Below, piece by piece: positions 12,241-23,800 of a stretch of 64,000 nucleotides of DNA. The translations under genes were made by a program, and so were the position numbers. The notes below the pieces were generated by a model that searched no databases, was not told the DNA's origin, and saw only the letters and a list, made by a program, of their open reading frames with translations. The DNA comes from Cunninghamia lanceolata (Eukaryota; Streptophyta; Pinopsida; Cupressales; Cupressaceae): contig BSBN01000252.1 of assembly GCA_027924645.1 (NCBI GenBank), forward strand, positions 1,736,001-1,800,000, in the 5' to 3' direction. Every line of letters begins with the position of its first letter. The first letter of the stretch is position 1.

Positions 12241-13300
12241 AAGGTCGAATCTTTTTCTATTCCTTCACAACTTGAAGTTAAGAAAGAAGTGGTATATGTG
12301 AAGCCAAAGACTAAGGAGACTCATTCTTAGAGGGTTGAACCAAAGATTCAATATAGACTTGATGAGGATGTTAGTTCGAAGAGTTCAAATGAAGAAGAAA
12401 AGAAAACTCAAACCCCACTCTTGAGGAGGTCCACTTGGCATAGAATGCAACCTAATAGGTACAACCCACTTGATTTTAAATGTATTTTCTTTGTCTACTA
12501 ATGAGGATGAGCCCAAAATAGTGAAGGAGGAAACATAGTCTACAAAGAGTAATTCCTAGAAAGTGGCCATGAATGAGGAGATGGTGACACTAGAGAAAAA
12601 CACCACATGGAACTTTGTAGAGCTTCCCAAGGATAGGAAACATGTTGGCTACAAATGGGTTTTCAAGAACAAGCATAATTCTAAAGATAGAGTTGAGAAG
12701 TACAAAGCAACATTAGTGGCTAAGGGTTATTCCTAGGTTGAGGGAATTGGTTTTGGTGAGAACTTTTCTCATGTTGCAAAATTGATATCTATTAGATTCT
12801 TGTCATATATTATTGTTTCCTATGACCTCAATGTAGAACAAATGGATGTAACGATAACTTTTCATTGTGGGGAATTGGAGGAATATATCTACATGATATA
12901 GTTGGAACACATTAAGGTGAAGGGTAAGAAAAAATAGTTTATAATTTGAAAAAGTCATTTTATGGTTTGAAATAGTCCCCTAGGAAATGTGGTATCAAAA
13001 TTTTAGCACTTATATCATGAAGTATGGGTATGTTAGAGGAAACTCATTTTACTATGTTTACTTCAAACAAGATGGTGATCATTTTACTATTATTTATTTA
13101 TATGTTGATGACATGTTCTTCAGTAATAGTAAGGATATGATTAGGGATTTGAAATCTCAACTTTCATTTTAGTTTGATATGACGCACTTGGGGTTGGATA
13201 AGTTCATTAGGGACATAAATTAGGAGAGTAAGAGTGACTATAAAACTTTGGATCAACTAGAGAAAGTATTTTAAATCGTGTTGTAGTGGTAAAGGATTAC
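12241..13300 (+). pseudogene. Copia reverse transcriptase, decayed
   Basis: From 12560 the frame gives NEEMVTLEKNTTWNFVELPK, then YKWVFKNKHNSKDRVEKYKA and LVAKGYS-stop-VEGIGFGENF, the standard order of a copia RT N-terminus. The frame 12987-13172 carries FTIIYLYVDDMFFSN, with the catalytic Y-V-D-D intact, followed by LKSQLSF and FDMTHLG. Stops such as the TAG after GYS sit where a glutamine or lysine is normal. In life the domain would copy the element's RNA into DNA. Confidence 0.85.
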
Positions 13301-13599
13301 AAACTATTTAGTGTTCCCATTCCTGTGGAAGCAAAGCTCTTTGTTGATCAGTTACATTCAACACTAAGTTAGATAGATGACATAACCCATCTCCTCTATG
13401 TGAGTATTTTTTAGCCTTATGTACATGCTATGTTTTACACTAGAGTAGACTTTGCCTAAGTAGTGGGAACCTTGAGTTGTTTTATGGCTAATCCATGGAA
13501 GGAGAATTAGAATGTGGCTAAGAGAGTCTTCAAGTATCTGAGAGACACATTAGAATGTTTAATTTGCTACCAAGGAGGAGAGAATTTAGGTAGGATATT
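13301..13599 (+). pseudogene. Copia RNase H, 5' part, cut by insertion
   Basis: The broken frame runs through KRVFKYLRDTLECLICYQGG, matching the conserved copia block before RNase H. It stops at ENLGRIF exactly where the 4185-bp element is inserted at 13600. It continues in the correct frame sense at 17785. Confidence 0.8.
13595..13599. repeat. Left target-site duplication ATATT
   Basis: ATATT just before 13600 is repeated at 17785-17789 just after the inserted element. Removing the element and one copy restores the copia reading GRIF-(I)HGFIDSNWVGD. Confidence 0.85.
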
Positions 13600-13615
13600 T
13601 ATAACGCCCCGCCAA

Positions 13616-13742
13616 GGAACCTAGAGGATAACACAACTAAGCTTACAAAAAAGGTTAATTTTTTTTTTAAACGAAAGAAATAACAACAATCATATATTTA
13701 TTCATAACATTTAAATTAAGCTTTATCCTCTAGGGTTCCACG
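13616..13742. repeat. Inverted repeat near the end of the nested element
   Basis: GGAACCTAGAGGATAA at 13616 is mirrored by TTATCCTCTAGGGTTCC ending near 13742, with about 90 bases between. A hairpin close to an LTR end is compatible with a polyadenylation or terminal structure; its function is not known. Confidence 0.6.
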
Positions 13743-14404
13743 GATGCATTACTAATGAACTAAAATAAGATCTAACCAACATTATGAATTAACTAACAAA
13801 CACAGTTCATTCTAAGTCTAATTGCATCAGATAAATAAACACATACAATTCCATATTATATCATCAGATAAGTAACATCAGGATCCTGCACATAGGATCA
13901 CGAGTACATAGACAAGTTCCTTTACAAGAGAGTACAACATTACATTATTTACAATATCACTATCCAGATTACATTGGAGTACATATATCAAGATAACAGT
14001 ACATGATTCAACTGATATACAAGACTGAAACATGATCATAGGTATCTGTCTCCTCAAGCTAGAGCAAGATCTAAAATTTGCCATACAAGGTACATCCTTC
14101 TCGCGCACGAACAATAGCAAGGGAAACCAATGGAGATAAAAGTACAACCACCCGACCATGTGGAACCCTAAGGTTCACCCCCTGTGCTATGAGATAATAA
14201 TAAGGTCCCACTAAGAAAACAATCAAGAAAAATAGTAGACTAACAGGTGCAAGGACTACACAAGACTTCAATACAACATGGGTCAAAAAGAACATCACAA
14301 GTAAATCAAACAACACTTCCAGAGGCAATCACCCAATTAAAGGAAAAACATACATTAGGGAGTGCTAGGCTATAGTAGGGAAGAGTGCCATCGCATGGTC
14401 CTAA

Positions 14405-14766
14405 CATGGGTTATCCTGGCAGTCTCTCACCGAATGCCGGCCCCCATCCATGGGTTATCCTGGCAGTCCAGATGCCGGCCCCCATCTATGGTTATCTTGG
14501 TAGTCTCTCAGTAGACATCGGCCCCATAGGGTGATACATACGGAACTAACATTCCTTTCGTGAGGACAAGGAAGTTGATCTTGCCAACCACGGCCTTCTC
14601 ATCCCATCCTTAGCCTGAACGAGTGCTACAGGCATGGGTGAGGCATCCAATTATCTTATTTAGTGTGGAAACTACCCAAACCTCTAAATTTATTATTAAG
14701 TTATCACTGGATTAAAAACTTTCAATGGGTTATCCTGGCAGCCACTTTGGGCACCGGCCCCACATT
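14405..14766. repeat. Short tandem repeat with GGTTATCCTGGCAG core
   Basis: GGGTTATCCTGGCAG followed 10-20 bases later by GCCGGCCCCCATC-like sequence occurs at about 14408 and 14452, in degraded form at 14490, and again at 14729. The motif is GC-rich in an otherwise AT-rich element. No coding interpretation is supported. Confidence 0.7.
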
Positions 14767-16370
14767 GAAAGCCACTCCCCTACTTGCATCTAGAAGACCC
14801 TATCCATCAAGCAAGACAATTACCATCACAATAACAAGTAGTATATACAATGCAAAGCATTTACCTTCTTGCATACAAATCATAATCACAGGGACCAATT
14901 CTTGTCCCAAAACATAAACCAAGCATAAACTACCACATTCTCATCATGATGCATTTACAACACATAATACACATCATTTCACATCACACAGAGCAAGGCA
15001 TTATCCATCTTGCACATGTATCATACTAACATGAATAGGAGATAATATTTCAAGAATGGATTTCATTCAACTCACATGATGCACACATAGCCAACCCCCA
15101 CACAATCACACCCTCCTAGGCCTCTAGAAACAACTTCCCCAAATGACACAACACTTGATACCATTAAAAAAACACAATGGTTTCACATCACATTCACTCT
15201 CAAAGCACATCATAAACTAATACCATTCAACAATATTTTTAAAGAATGTAACATTAATCCAAGCATGATCAATTATCTAACAATTATAAAGTGAATCTAT
15301 CTCAATAATACAGAACTGTAACTTTCTATTCACCAATAGCAGTTACAATATGATCATAAGATATAAGTGTCCATGAGTAACAATATTTTAACTAATAATT
15401 CTCAAGACTTATTTTAATTTCATTTAATTAAAATGATTGCGAACAACATGCAAATAACCCTAAGGCATACAAATTAAACACAACAATTATTTACACTATT
15501 TACACTAATGTAGATTTCATAAATAATTTAGACAATTTTGTAAATACTATTAAATATAACTATATAAGCAAGGCTAAAAGCCTATAATATTAGAATGCTA
15601 TAAATATCTTACACTAGTTAGAATCACAAGATACAAAACCCGAAGTTGTACAATGAAAGAACCTTGTTCTAAGGTTATCTTGAGAGGAAAGGAATACAGA
15701 ACAACAAAAAATTCCTATAGATCTAACATCTTCATCAAATCTAGCACACTTTTAACCTCATGCATATGATAGGATCAGCAAAAATGAATTTGTTGAGAAG
15801 GCTTTAGAAGCTACCAACAATGCAAAATGTGAAAGCATAGACAGGGCACACAGAGTGATTGGTAGAATGCCTCAAAGAGAGTCATATGATGGAAAACAAT
15901 GATCATAGGATATGCACAAAACAATTTTTTTGAAAAATATCAGAGAAACCTAGTTCAAAAATATAGAGTTATTGGTGACGCAACTAACCGTTTTAATAGA
16001 GACGAAACGAGTGAGACGTAGATAGTCATAGAATAGTCATATCTCAAAAATGACAAACTAGGTATAACTAATTTTGGATATGATTTAGATATCTAGGCCA
16101 TTCACCATATATAAAAAAATTAGAGAAACCCAGTTCATAAAAATAAAGTTATGGCTAACACAATAGACTGGGTTTAGAAAAATGTAGAAGAGGATTCACA
16201 GAATATTACACTAAATCTAATGCAACAATAAATCGGTTTCATATCTTAGTCCATACCTAGAATATTGCTTCAATCACATCTTCACAAATTTCCCAGCTCA
16301 CATCCATTTTTTCCCAAGTCTTTTCTTCTGGAAACTATGGTTTATGATGCCAAAAGAAAAATAAAAACTT

Positions 16371-16373
<3 letters not shown>

Positions 16374-16421
<48 letters not shown>
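16374..16421. repeat. (GA)n microsatellite
   Basis: About 24 uninterrupted GA units lie within the nested element. The minus-strand open frame across it is a low-complexity artefact. Confidence 0.97.
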
Positions 16422-16424
<3 letters not shown>

Positions 16425-17784
16425 CCAAAACATAAACAATATTCTCTATTTGAAATGCATGCTCCACCAAATTATGTCTTGAGATTTTAAAATAAAGTTG
16501 AGCATGCATAACCACCCCGATAATTTCCTCCAAAAGATTCTCCTTTATTACTTTCTTACAATTTGCTATTTTTAACCAAACAATAATTTCTCTCTGATTT
16601 TATTTATTTTAGAATTTGCTATTTATTTCATTTACAACCAAACAAAAATAGTTTCTTTCTACTTTTCTAAAATTAGTCTCTTACACAAAAGAAACAATTA
16701 TTTCTAAGATTCACTCTTGAGGTGCATAACTGCCACTTCTTCCAAGTGGCCAAAATAGAAAATAATTACTCAAGGCAATAATAATAAAGAAAGAGAATCT
16801 TTTTTAGACATAATAATAGATATTTCCACACAACTATAATTTATATAAAAGCATCTATATTTATTTATCAAAGTGCCCTCTTGACTTAATAATTTTATTT
16901 TAATGAAGCAATTAACCAAAACATTAATCAAACAATTCCAAACAAAATAACCCAAATGCCAAACAATACTTGACACAATGTACGATCGAAAGCATGACCA
17001 CAATGACAATGATTGACCATTACACCTATACAGACAACATTGACTGGGTGTAAAACTAGATACTCATCCTTTTCAAGGATGATGGCTAACTAGGGGACCA
17101 CATGTTATCTCTGTTCAACAGTTTCCATTGGGTTTAAGGCATGCTCAGACCTGTCAATTCAGGTGGAGTCGATGCCTTGTAACTACATCCTGCAGCAACC
17201 AAACAGTCGAATAAATAGACATATATATATAATCATATATGTCAAATACACTGTGAAAGGGAATCGCAGTGTAGCAGGGTACTCACACATGAGTAATGCG
17301 ACATTGTCCCTTTCACCATCACATCAAACACGTAATCACAACACACATAGCAATTAGTTACTGAACGACTAAATAAGAACCAACATTAGATAATCACATG
17401 ATACACATAATAAGATTAATCCACACAAAACATCACAACATAACATCCTATGATACATAATCAGTCAAATAAAAATCAATTCTAACATATGACAATCATA
17501 GTAAGATCAACATCATAATCACCTGAATGTAAAACAATGTCAGAGCATATAAATTATCAGTGTCGCAACAAAGATTATCGATAAAATATACCAATTGTCA
17601 TATAAAACCACACATAAGCATAATCATGAATGTCATCAACATGAATGTAGCATCCACCAACATCATATAATGTACAACATCAACTGTCTAGCATACCCTA
17701 AATATTCCTATTATTTTACCTTCATCTTCATGCTCCTTAGCCAGACCATCTGCACATCTAAGATGAGAATGGAGGGGCATTACA

Positions 17785-18279
17785 ATATTATATATTCATG
17801 GATTTATAGATTCTAATTGGGTAGGAGATATGGATAGAAAGAGGTTTACTAGTGGGTATGTGTTTACCTTATATGGTGGTGCGATTAGTTAGATGAGAAA
17901 ATGATAGGTTATGGTTGATCTTTCAAATATAGTGGCAAAACATATGATAGCCACTCATACTTGTAAGGAGACAACTTAGTTTGACATTAGGTTGAAGCAA
18001 GAAATAATGGTGATCAAGTGTGAAATTTAGCGTGCCATCAATTTGAAAAAGACCCCTAATTTTTATGCAAGGATGAAGCACATTCATGTGTAGTATCACA
18101 TTGTTCATGACAAGGTGGAGGATAAGAGGGTTGTGGTCAAGAAGGTGGACACACTGATGAATGTTGTTGATGCTTTGACAAAACTTGTGAGCACATAGAG
18201 GTTCATATGGTACATGATTGCTTTCCCTTAACTACTACTTTGTTTTAACTAGGTTTGACCCCTTAAGCAAAATATACAA
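17785..18279 (+). pseudogene. Copia RNase H, 3' part
   Basis: After the insertion the frame resumes HGFIDSNWVGDMDRKRFTSG then YVFTLYGGAIS, the hallmark copia RNase H sequence (D-x-D-W-A-G and R-K-S-T-S-G-Y-V-F). It ends with VEDKRVVVKKVDTLMNVVDA and LTKLVST, the usual C-terminus of copia pol. There are several stops. It is followed within about 80 bases by the polypurine tract. Confidence 0.85.
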
Positions 18280-18288
18280 GTGGGGGAA
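18280..18288 (+). other. Copia polypurine tract
   Basis: GTGGGGGAA immediately precedes the LTR start TGTTGGGAGGG, the standard arrangement for plus-strand DNA priming in copia elements. Confidence 0.85.
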
Positions 18289-18417
18289 TGTTGGGAGGGT
18301 TTTTGTACACCTTACATAGAAATATTCCATATTTTATAAAATTGTGGTCCATATCAAAATGGGACACCACATTTTTGGAGAGTCCAATATTTTCCTAGGG
18401 GGGTTGTTGTGTGTAAC
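18289..18417 (+). repeat. 3' LTR of the copia element, truncated
   Basis: It begins TGTTGGGAGGG and matches the 5' LTR through TCCAATATTTTCCTAGGGG and as far as GTGTAA. It is then cut by the LTR of the minus-strand chromovirus at 18418. The remaining 0.7 kb of the LTR was not found downstream. Confidence 0.75.
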
Positions 18418-19066
18418 TGATTTGAACTATAGGAGGATTAGAGGAAAAATATACAAATTTAAGTAATAAGCTATAGAATTTGTAAAATATGCATAAGAAA
18501 CTTTAGATTGGTATGTAGATGTACATTCAAGACAAGTGAAAGACTTTACAATGTAAATGTATTTCTTGAAAGAAGATCTATGTAGTATTATGTATACAAC
18601 AATCTTTCTAGAACGAACTTCTTTGTGTATACTTTGTATAGGATGACTATTTATACAAAGGAGATGTCATCTATGCCTTTAACAATATGTTGACAGATGT
18701 AAAAAATGTATGCTATGATTTTCATGTGGACATGAGAGAGATAAGTGTTGAACTTGTATGGTGCAAAATGTCAAACCTACATGGTTGGTAAAACATGTGT
18801 TTAGGTGTGGCTAGGTGTTGGACATATATAGTGCCGAACTAGGTGTATCTAAGTGGAGGCATCTGCATCCATGTGTAAGGATAAAATATGTGGGAAAATA
18901 GTGTTTTGCAAGGATGCACAAGGATTAGATGTTGGTTAGTACTCTAAATTTATATGCACATAGTTACATGTTATATCTGCACAACGTGTGTTAAGTGTAG
19001 ACAAGCTTGCATGTTGAATGAAAATGTGAGACTACAATAGTTTGCATGGTTGCTACACTTAGATCA
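18418..19066 (-). repeat. 3' LTR of a chromovirus-type gypsy element
   Basis: On the plus strand it reads TGATTTGAAC...TTAGATCA, with inverted ends TGAT/ATCA, 649 bases. On the minus strand it directly follows a purine tract AAGAAGGGGTGAA at 19067-19079 and contains TATAAATAG at 18647-18655. It begins exactly where the copia 3' LTR stops, so this element inserted into that LTR. The matching 5' LTR was not seen in the window. Confidence 0.65.
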
Positions 19067-19345
19067 TTCACCCCTTCTTGAGAAGTAATGGTCCAAAATA
19101 CATTAGAGTTGAGTGTAGGAAACTATGCATGGAGTTGATCCAAGTTGTACCATTTGGCCTAATCAACATATTACTTAGTTTTGACTATTTAGAATAGTCA
19201 ATGATTACCTAAATGAGTATTAGTTGTAGTCATTTCAATGATGGCATCCATTACTATTGGATTGAAATGAGCAGGTTCTAGGTCTATTAGATGTTGAGAT
19301 TGTACTAGCTCTAGAAGAGGGGGAAATTATGGTTTGAATAACTCT
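19067..19345 (-). pseudogene. Chromodomain at the end of gypsy pol, decayed
   Basis: The minus strand gives a broken frame with LDQLHA-stop-FPTLNSNVF and TITSQEGVND, after a KTK-YVD-AKWYN block. This resembles the C-terminal chromodomain of chromoviruses, which target integration to chromatin. It lies between the integrase and the polypurine tract, the expected position. Confidence 0.55.
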
Positions 19346-20425
19346 ATGTTGAAGATAGGCCAAAGACTGAAGTATTTTGGTATGTTGAGAATGAAAGAAC
19401 TCATTAACTACATGTAATATGGTGTAGGGACCATATCATAGAGGTTTTATCTTGTGGTGTGAATCATGAAAATGTTCATTTTAAAAATAAAGACAAACAT
19501 TATTGCTGACCTAGAAAAACTGTGGGGCACATGATGGATGTCATGATGATCTTTGCATTTTTATTGTTGGAGCTGAAGAATTTGTTGGAATTGTTTTAAT
19601 TAAGGACTTAGATTCAATGTACAGATTGTTGTTCTTTTTCTACTTCTCATTCTTGTGTGCACATCTCAAAAGTTTCTAGTGTGCAGTAGGATATGTCAAG
19701 AGGTGTCACTGGTTGAAACCCAAGACATATTTGGAAAGGAATATACCCCATAGAGTTGTGCAGTGCTCTATTGTAAGCATGTTGGATAAAAGGTAAAATA
19801 TCATCCCATGTGCATGGATGTGAGTTGTTGTGAGTTCACAAAAGGTGAACTAATGTGCGATTAACCACCTTTATTTGTCCATTGGTATAGGGGTGAAGAT
19901 TTGTGGACTGATCCAATTACACACCTAATATGGTCTAGAGAGTTTGTTAAAATGTGCTAATAAATCTTGGGTCATGGTCAAAGATAACGAAGCTTAGAAG
20001 CACAAAGTGAATCCAAACATGCTTGAATAAAATGCACATGGTGTCTAGCACTGTGATAGTCTTTTTGCAAGTGGCCACAATGGCCATTTTAGAAAACTTA
20101 TCAACAACCACAAATATAGAGTCATTTTGGTTCTTGGTGGTTGGTAGTCCACTAAGAAAATCCATGCTAATTGACTCCCTAGAATGTTTTGGTACTACTA
20201 AGGGAGCACATAAAGCTCGAACATCTTGTTTGTAGGATTCATGATGCAACAAGGTATCTATAGTGAGCTTCAAGTTACAAGTGACAGATTTCCTTTGCCT
20301 TGTTTAAATTGTTCAATATGGCTCACAACTAAGGAAGACTGTTCTTGCCCTAGCAATTTTGCAATTTGAGCTGCATGTGGGGTAGTTTTATATGCTTTAA
20401 AGGTTTGAGTAGTGCATGTCATTCA
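19346..20425 (-). pseudogene. Ty3/gypsy integrase, decayed and truncated
   Basis: The open frame 20273-19947 reads ISMDFLSGLPTTKNQNDSIF and VVVDKFSKMAI, the gypsy integrase core with its first catalytic aspartate (M-D-F), and then FDHDPRFIS where D-R-D-x-x-F is usual. Downstream on the minus strand, in other frames, come YTNGQIKVVNRTLV (P-Q-T-D-G-Q-T-E-V-x-N-R, with the catalytic E changed to K) and AYNRALHNSMGYIPF, then a DMVPTPYYM remnant of the R-Y-G-P-Y block. Upstream, KAYKTTPHAAQIAKLLGQEQ is the spacer before the integrase. Homology stops near 20425, so RT and the 5' end are missing. Confidence 0.82.
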
Positions 20426-21180
20426 ATCATGCCACATCATCCATCATCTAATAGTGCATGGAAACCTAATATGTAATAGAGAAAGGTTTTAGTGTTGATG
20501 TTTTCCATTGGTCCAAGTTAGTGTAGTGGTAAGTCCATTCATTTCCCCTTGAGCCAAGTATTCTTTATTAGTGGTGGGGCCCACCCTTTGTTCCTTTTTA
20601 TTTTATTTGTAGGGATCCCTGATAGGTGCCACATGGCATGTTCCCTAGAATTTAAAAGAAAAGGAAAAATAACTTTCTCTTAGATCAACGTGAGCCATCA
20701 AATCTTGCCACATCATACACCATCCAACGGTCCACAAGTAACATGTTCATTCTACCATTTTTAATAATAATAGCGCTTGACAACTAATTTTTTAAGTCCA
20801 TTACCCCTTCTAGGTAATTCAAAGCATCTCCACTTGTAAAAGTACACATTGAGTGGGAATTCACCTTATACATTTCAAATTTTAGCTCATAGGTATAATG
20901 CAACCTTCATGCCCAACAACCGCTTCCCTTGTACCATTTGCATCTTGACAACCCACCTACTCAATAATGGCCTCTTTAAATTGTGGAGTTATCTAATTCA
21001 CTAGATAGGTACCTTTTATTAATTTCAAAGGTACTCCAACCACCAAAAAGGGAATTCTAGATCAACACCTTGATCAGTTCCATCCATTTTGTTGCTTGGC
21101 TTGTAATTGGGTCCTTTATCTCACCAATTCCAAATTTTAAATTTCATATGTTTTGGGGTTAAATCTCTATTGTGGGATGT
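20426..21180. other. Unassigned sequence
   Basis: No gene or element domain was recognised. Two short related blocks (GCCACATCAT near 20431 and 20706) suggest old repeat debris. Confidence 0.5.
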
Positions 21181-21200
21181 ATGTTTTCTATAAATAGAGA
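21181..21200 (+). promoter_or_regulatory. TATA box resembling an LTR promoter
   Basis: TTTTCTATAAATAGAGAC is followed by a T-rich leader, as in plant LTRs. No LTR borders were found, so this is a weak call. Confidence 0.3.
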
Positions 21201-22614
21201 CATGTTTGCACCTTTCTATATTTTTGATTATTCCTTGTATATATGCATTGTTGAGCATTGTGTATGAAGCATGTTATCTCATTTTTTGTAATCAAATCCA
21301 TGGGAACCTCTGTGTAACTAGATCTAGAGTGATTGATATTACATTTTATGTGACTGTTTAAAATGATTTGAATCATCAATATAAGAATTTTTTACTTTGG
21401 AAGTTCTAATTCTTATTTTTCATGGAGGAATTTGTCTAATGCATAGTTTTCTCGTATCTCTCACTATTTCACCCTAAAAAATTGGGCTTAGGTTAGAATA
21501 GATAAATAGCCAACCTTTTAATCTCAAAGATTGTGTCATAGATTTGTTCCACATTTGTGAGACTTTCCATGCTTGGTGGCCCTATATGGCACATTTATCT
21601 TGAAAATATATTTAGGACATCAAAATTTTGACATACCTAGTGGGACTCTAAAACTTGGCCTAACAAAGATTTTTTAGTGAAGCCTTAGTTATTCACTTTT
21701 TGAAGTATAAATCTAGTTAATTCACCTAGTGACTCTACATGCAAACAAAGAGAGCTCCAAAGTCTTTGAGAGTAACTATTGTTGCCAGGTCTATTTTAGC
21801 CTCTGAATCTCAAGTCCTTACAAGCCCTTTACCTCTAAAGAGAATACCATAGCCAAACCAAACTTAGCCTTATGATACTCCTATGGAAAATCCTACAACT
21901 CTTGTGAATAAAAAAATTTAGCAGTTATTTCCCAACCTCACCAATATCAAGATATTTTCTTATGATGTTATAAAGATCTATTTTGATGAAATTTTATATA
22001 AGAGACCACATGTTCAATTTAATGTATGAGATCAAATGATATTTTACATTATATGATTATCAATTATGATTATATTTTTTTAGGTTTAGGTTTATATATA
22101 TAGTTATAGTTACATATCATAATCTATGACCTATTATATGCCATATTATCAATGTAGATAATATATGAGCTTATTTTGATGTATGTGCATTATATGTATT
22201 GTTTAGTCTATGGATTTGAGAATCTATTTCTATAATTTTATTAATGAAATGAATTCTATTGAGATAGATTCCACATATATTTAGAACATGTGAGATGTGG
22301 TGTGTATTATAAGTATGAGAATTACTTCTTGGCTTTGATCATTATTCCTTTAGTTATTATTATCTGATGTGTGCAATGAGTGTACAAGAAAAAGGTATAA
22401 GCCAATGGGAGTTGATTCAAGGAGTTGCAACATGGATGTTTGTTCATTGTTTTAATTAACTTGTGGTATGATTAAGATGTGTTTATATGCATGCTAGTAT
22501 TGCCACATACCCAAGTTATATGATACCTGGGTCACCCCTATTATTAACATGTAAATGTTATGCATGATGTCTAAGCTTTAATATTTGATATATAATTAAT
22601 GTTCAAGTACTAAG

Positions 22615-22616
<2 letters not shown>
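21201..22616. other. Unassigned AT-rich sequence
   Basis: Only short frames with no recognisable domain are present on either strand. Nothing else stands out. Confidence 0.5.

Positions 22617-22678
<62 letters not shown>
22617..22678. repeat. (TA)n microsatellite
   Basis: About 30 nearly perfect TA units. It is palindromic by nature and could form a cruciform. Confidence 0.97.
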
Positions 22679-22680
<2 letters not shown>

Positions 22681-23170
22681 TGTTTAAAATTAACTAGGAA
22701 AGTTCTTGGAATAATGTTTATGAAAATGGCATCTATTAGGTATCTTAAAAAGATAATTTCATGTAATTTGGGTGTAACTAGGCGTTTGGTTTGGTATATA
22801 TTGTAATGGCATCTTTTAGAAGTTTCTAGAAGACCATAAGTGGCATTTTCAACATGATTAGTCACCTACTTTTTTTGATAGATCAAGTGAGGGATAAGGA
22901 ACCTCTCCATTTTTATTCATTCAATAAGAAGATTTTTACATATAGTGATAAGCCATAGGATGGATCGTTTCATGATCAAGAGATAACATGTGAAAAATAA
23001 GATTAGCATGTAGGCCATAAGAGAAACTACACTATTCCTAGTCCCCGAATACCCATTTCAACATGGGATCAAAGAAGCATATTATGAGGTTTCAGATATT
23101 TTTTGTTTAAAACTTTCTCTCTTTTGAATGAGATTCCACATTTTATCATCATTCCCACCATCATGATCTG
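22679..23170. other. Unassigned sequence
   Basis: No domain was recognised. The minus-strand frame at 22677-22865 starts inside the TA repeat and is not convincing. Confidence 0.45.
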
Positions 23171-23800
23171 GAGAGGACAATCAAGAATCCTCTATAGTTG
23201 GATGGACATTTTCTATCTGAATAGCCTTCAATAAGGGGGATAAAGGCTCTTTATTGACTACGGAGGGAGGTGCCTCCAATGGATTTCCTAAGCTAGAAGT
23301 CATATTATCTAGAACCTGTGCTATTTTAGAATAAGAATTAGAGATTACTTGTGCAACTCTCATAGATAGGTGGTGAAGAAGAGTGCCTTGCCACCATGAG
23401 GGTTTGGCCCAACCCTATTTACATCTAAATTTGGGTCAATATGTAGCTATATGGCCAACTTTGTAGTACCTATGATAATGAAATGGAAACCCTTGGTAAT
23501 CTAGAAGCTAAGTCTAAGAGCAATTACCTAGTTTTCAAAATGATGTTTGTAGGAAGATATTTGGAAATATCTAAATCAACTAGGATTCACATATAGGTTG
23601 TATGAGTGAAAGCATAGGTGACCTTCTCTATCATTAGAAAGCAACCCAAAGAGTTTTTGATTTCCTCAAAGTAGGACTCTATCCAGAATTGAAGTGTGTT
23701 GGTAAATAGATTCAAGTCACTGCAAATTTCAAAGTGACTTACCCAATGAGCAATGACAAATGTTCTAGACAATAGTTGGATAAGTTATTACTAGACTAAA
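23171..23800 (-). pseudogene. LINE ORF1 relic (DUF4283 and zinc knuckle region)
   Basis: On the minus strand, LQFWIESYFEEIKNSLGCFL followed by ILVDLDISKYLPTNIIL matches plant LINE ORF1 (DUF4283 end: L-P-L-x-F-W, F-x-x-I-G-N-x-L-G, A-R-I-x-V-x-L-D). Next comes FHYHRYYKVGHIAT, a degraded knuckle with cysteines lost (normally C-x2-C-x4-H-x4-C). A frame rich in S and P follows (23363-23181). The ORF1 product binds LINE RNA. Stops and frame changes make it inactive. No ORF2 follows directly, so the copy is truncated. Confidence 0.65.

Larger units (their letters stand above)
13600..17784 (-). mobile_element. 4185-bp nested element, probably a solo LTR
   Basis: The element begins TATAACGCCCCGCC and ends GGAGGGGCATTACA; read inward, both ends give T-R-T-A-A-Y-G-C-C-C-C. 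It is flanked by the 5-bp duplication ATATT. Five-base duplications and TG...(C/T)A ends fit an LTR retrotransposon. On the minus strand it starts TGTAATGCCCC, hence the strand given. No gag or pol similarity was seen in 4.2 kb, and no long direct repeat was noticed at its ends, so a very long solo LTR is the simplest reading. A non-autonomous element is the alternative. All open frames inside are short and unconvincing. Confidence 0.7.

Noticed and set aside
16342..16533. Minus-strand ORF rich in S and L
   Set aside because: It is a translation of the (GA)n microsatellite.
13600..17784. A TIR-type DNA transposon
   Set aside because: The ends are mirrored for only about 11-14 bases, no transposase is present, and the 5-bp duplication with a TG start fits an LTR better.
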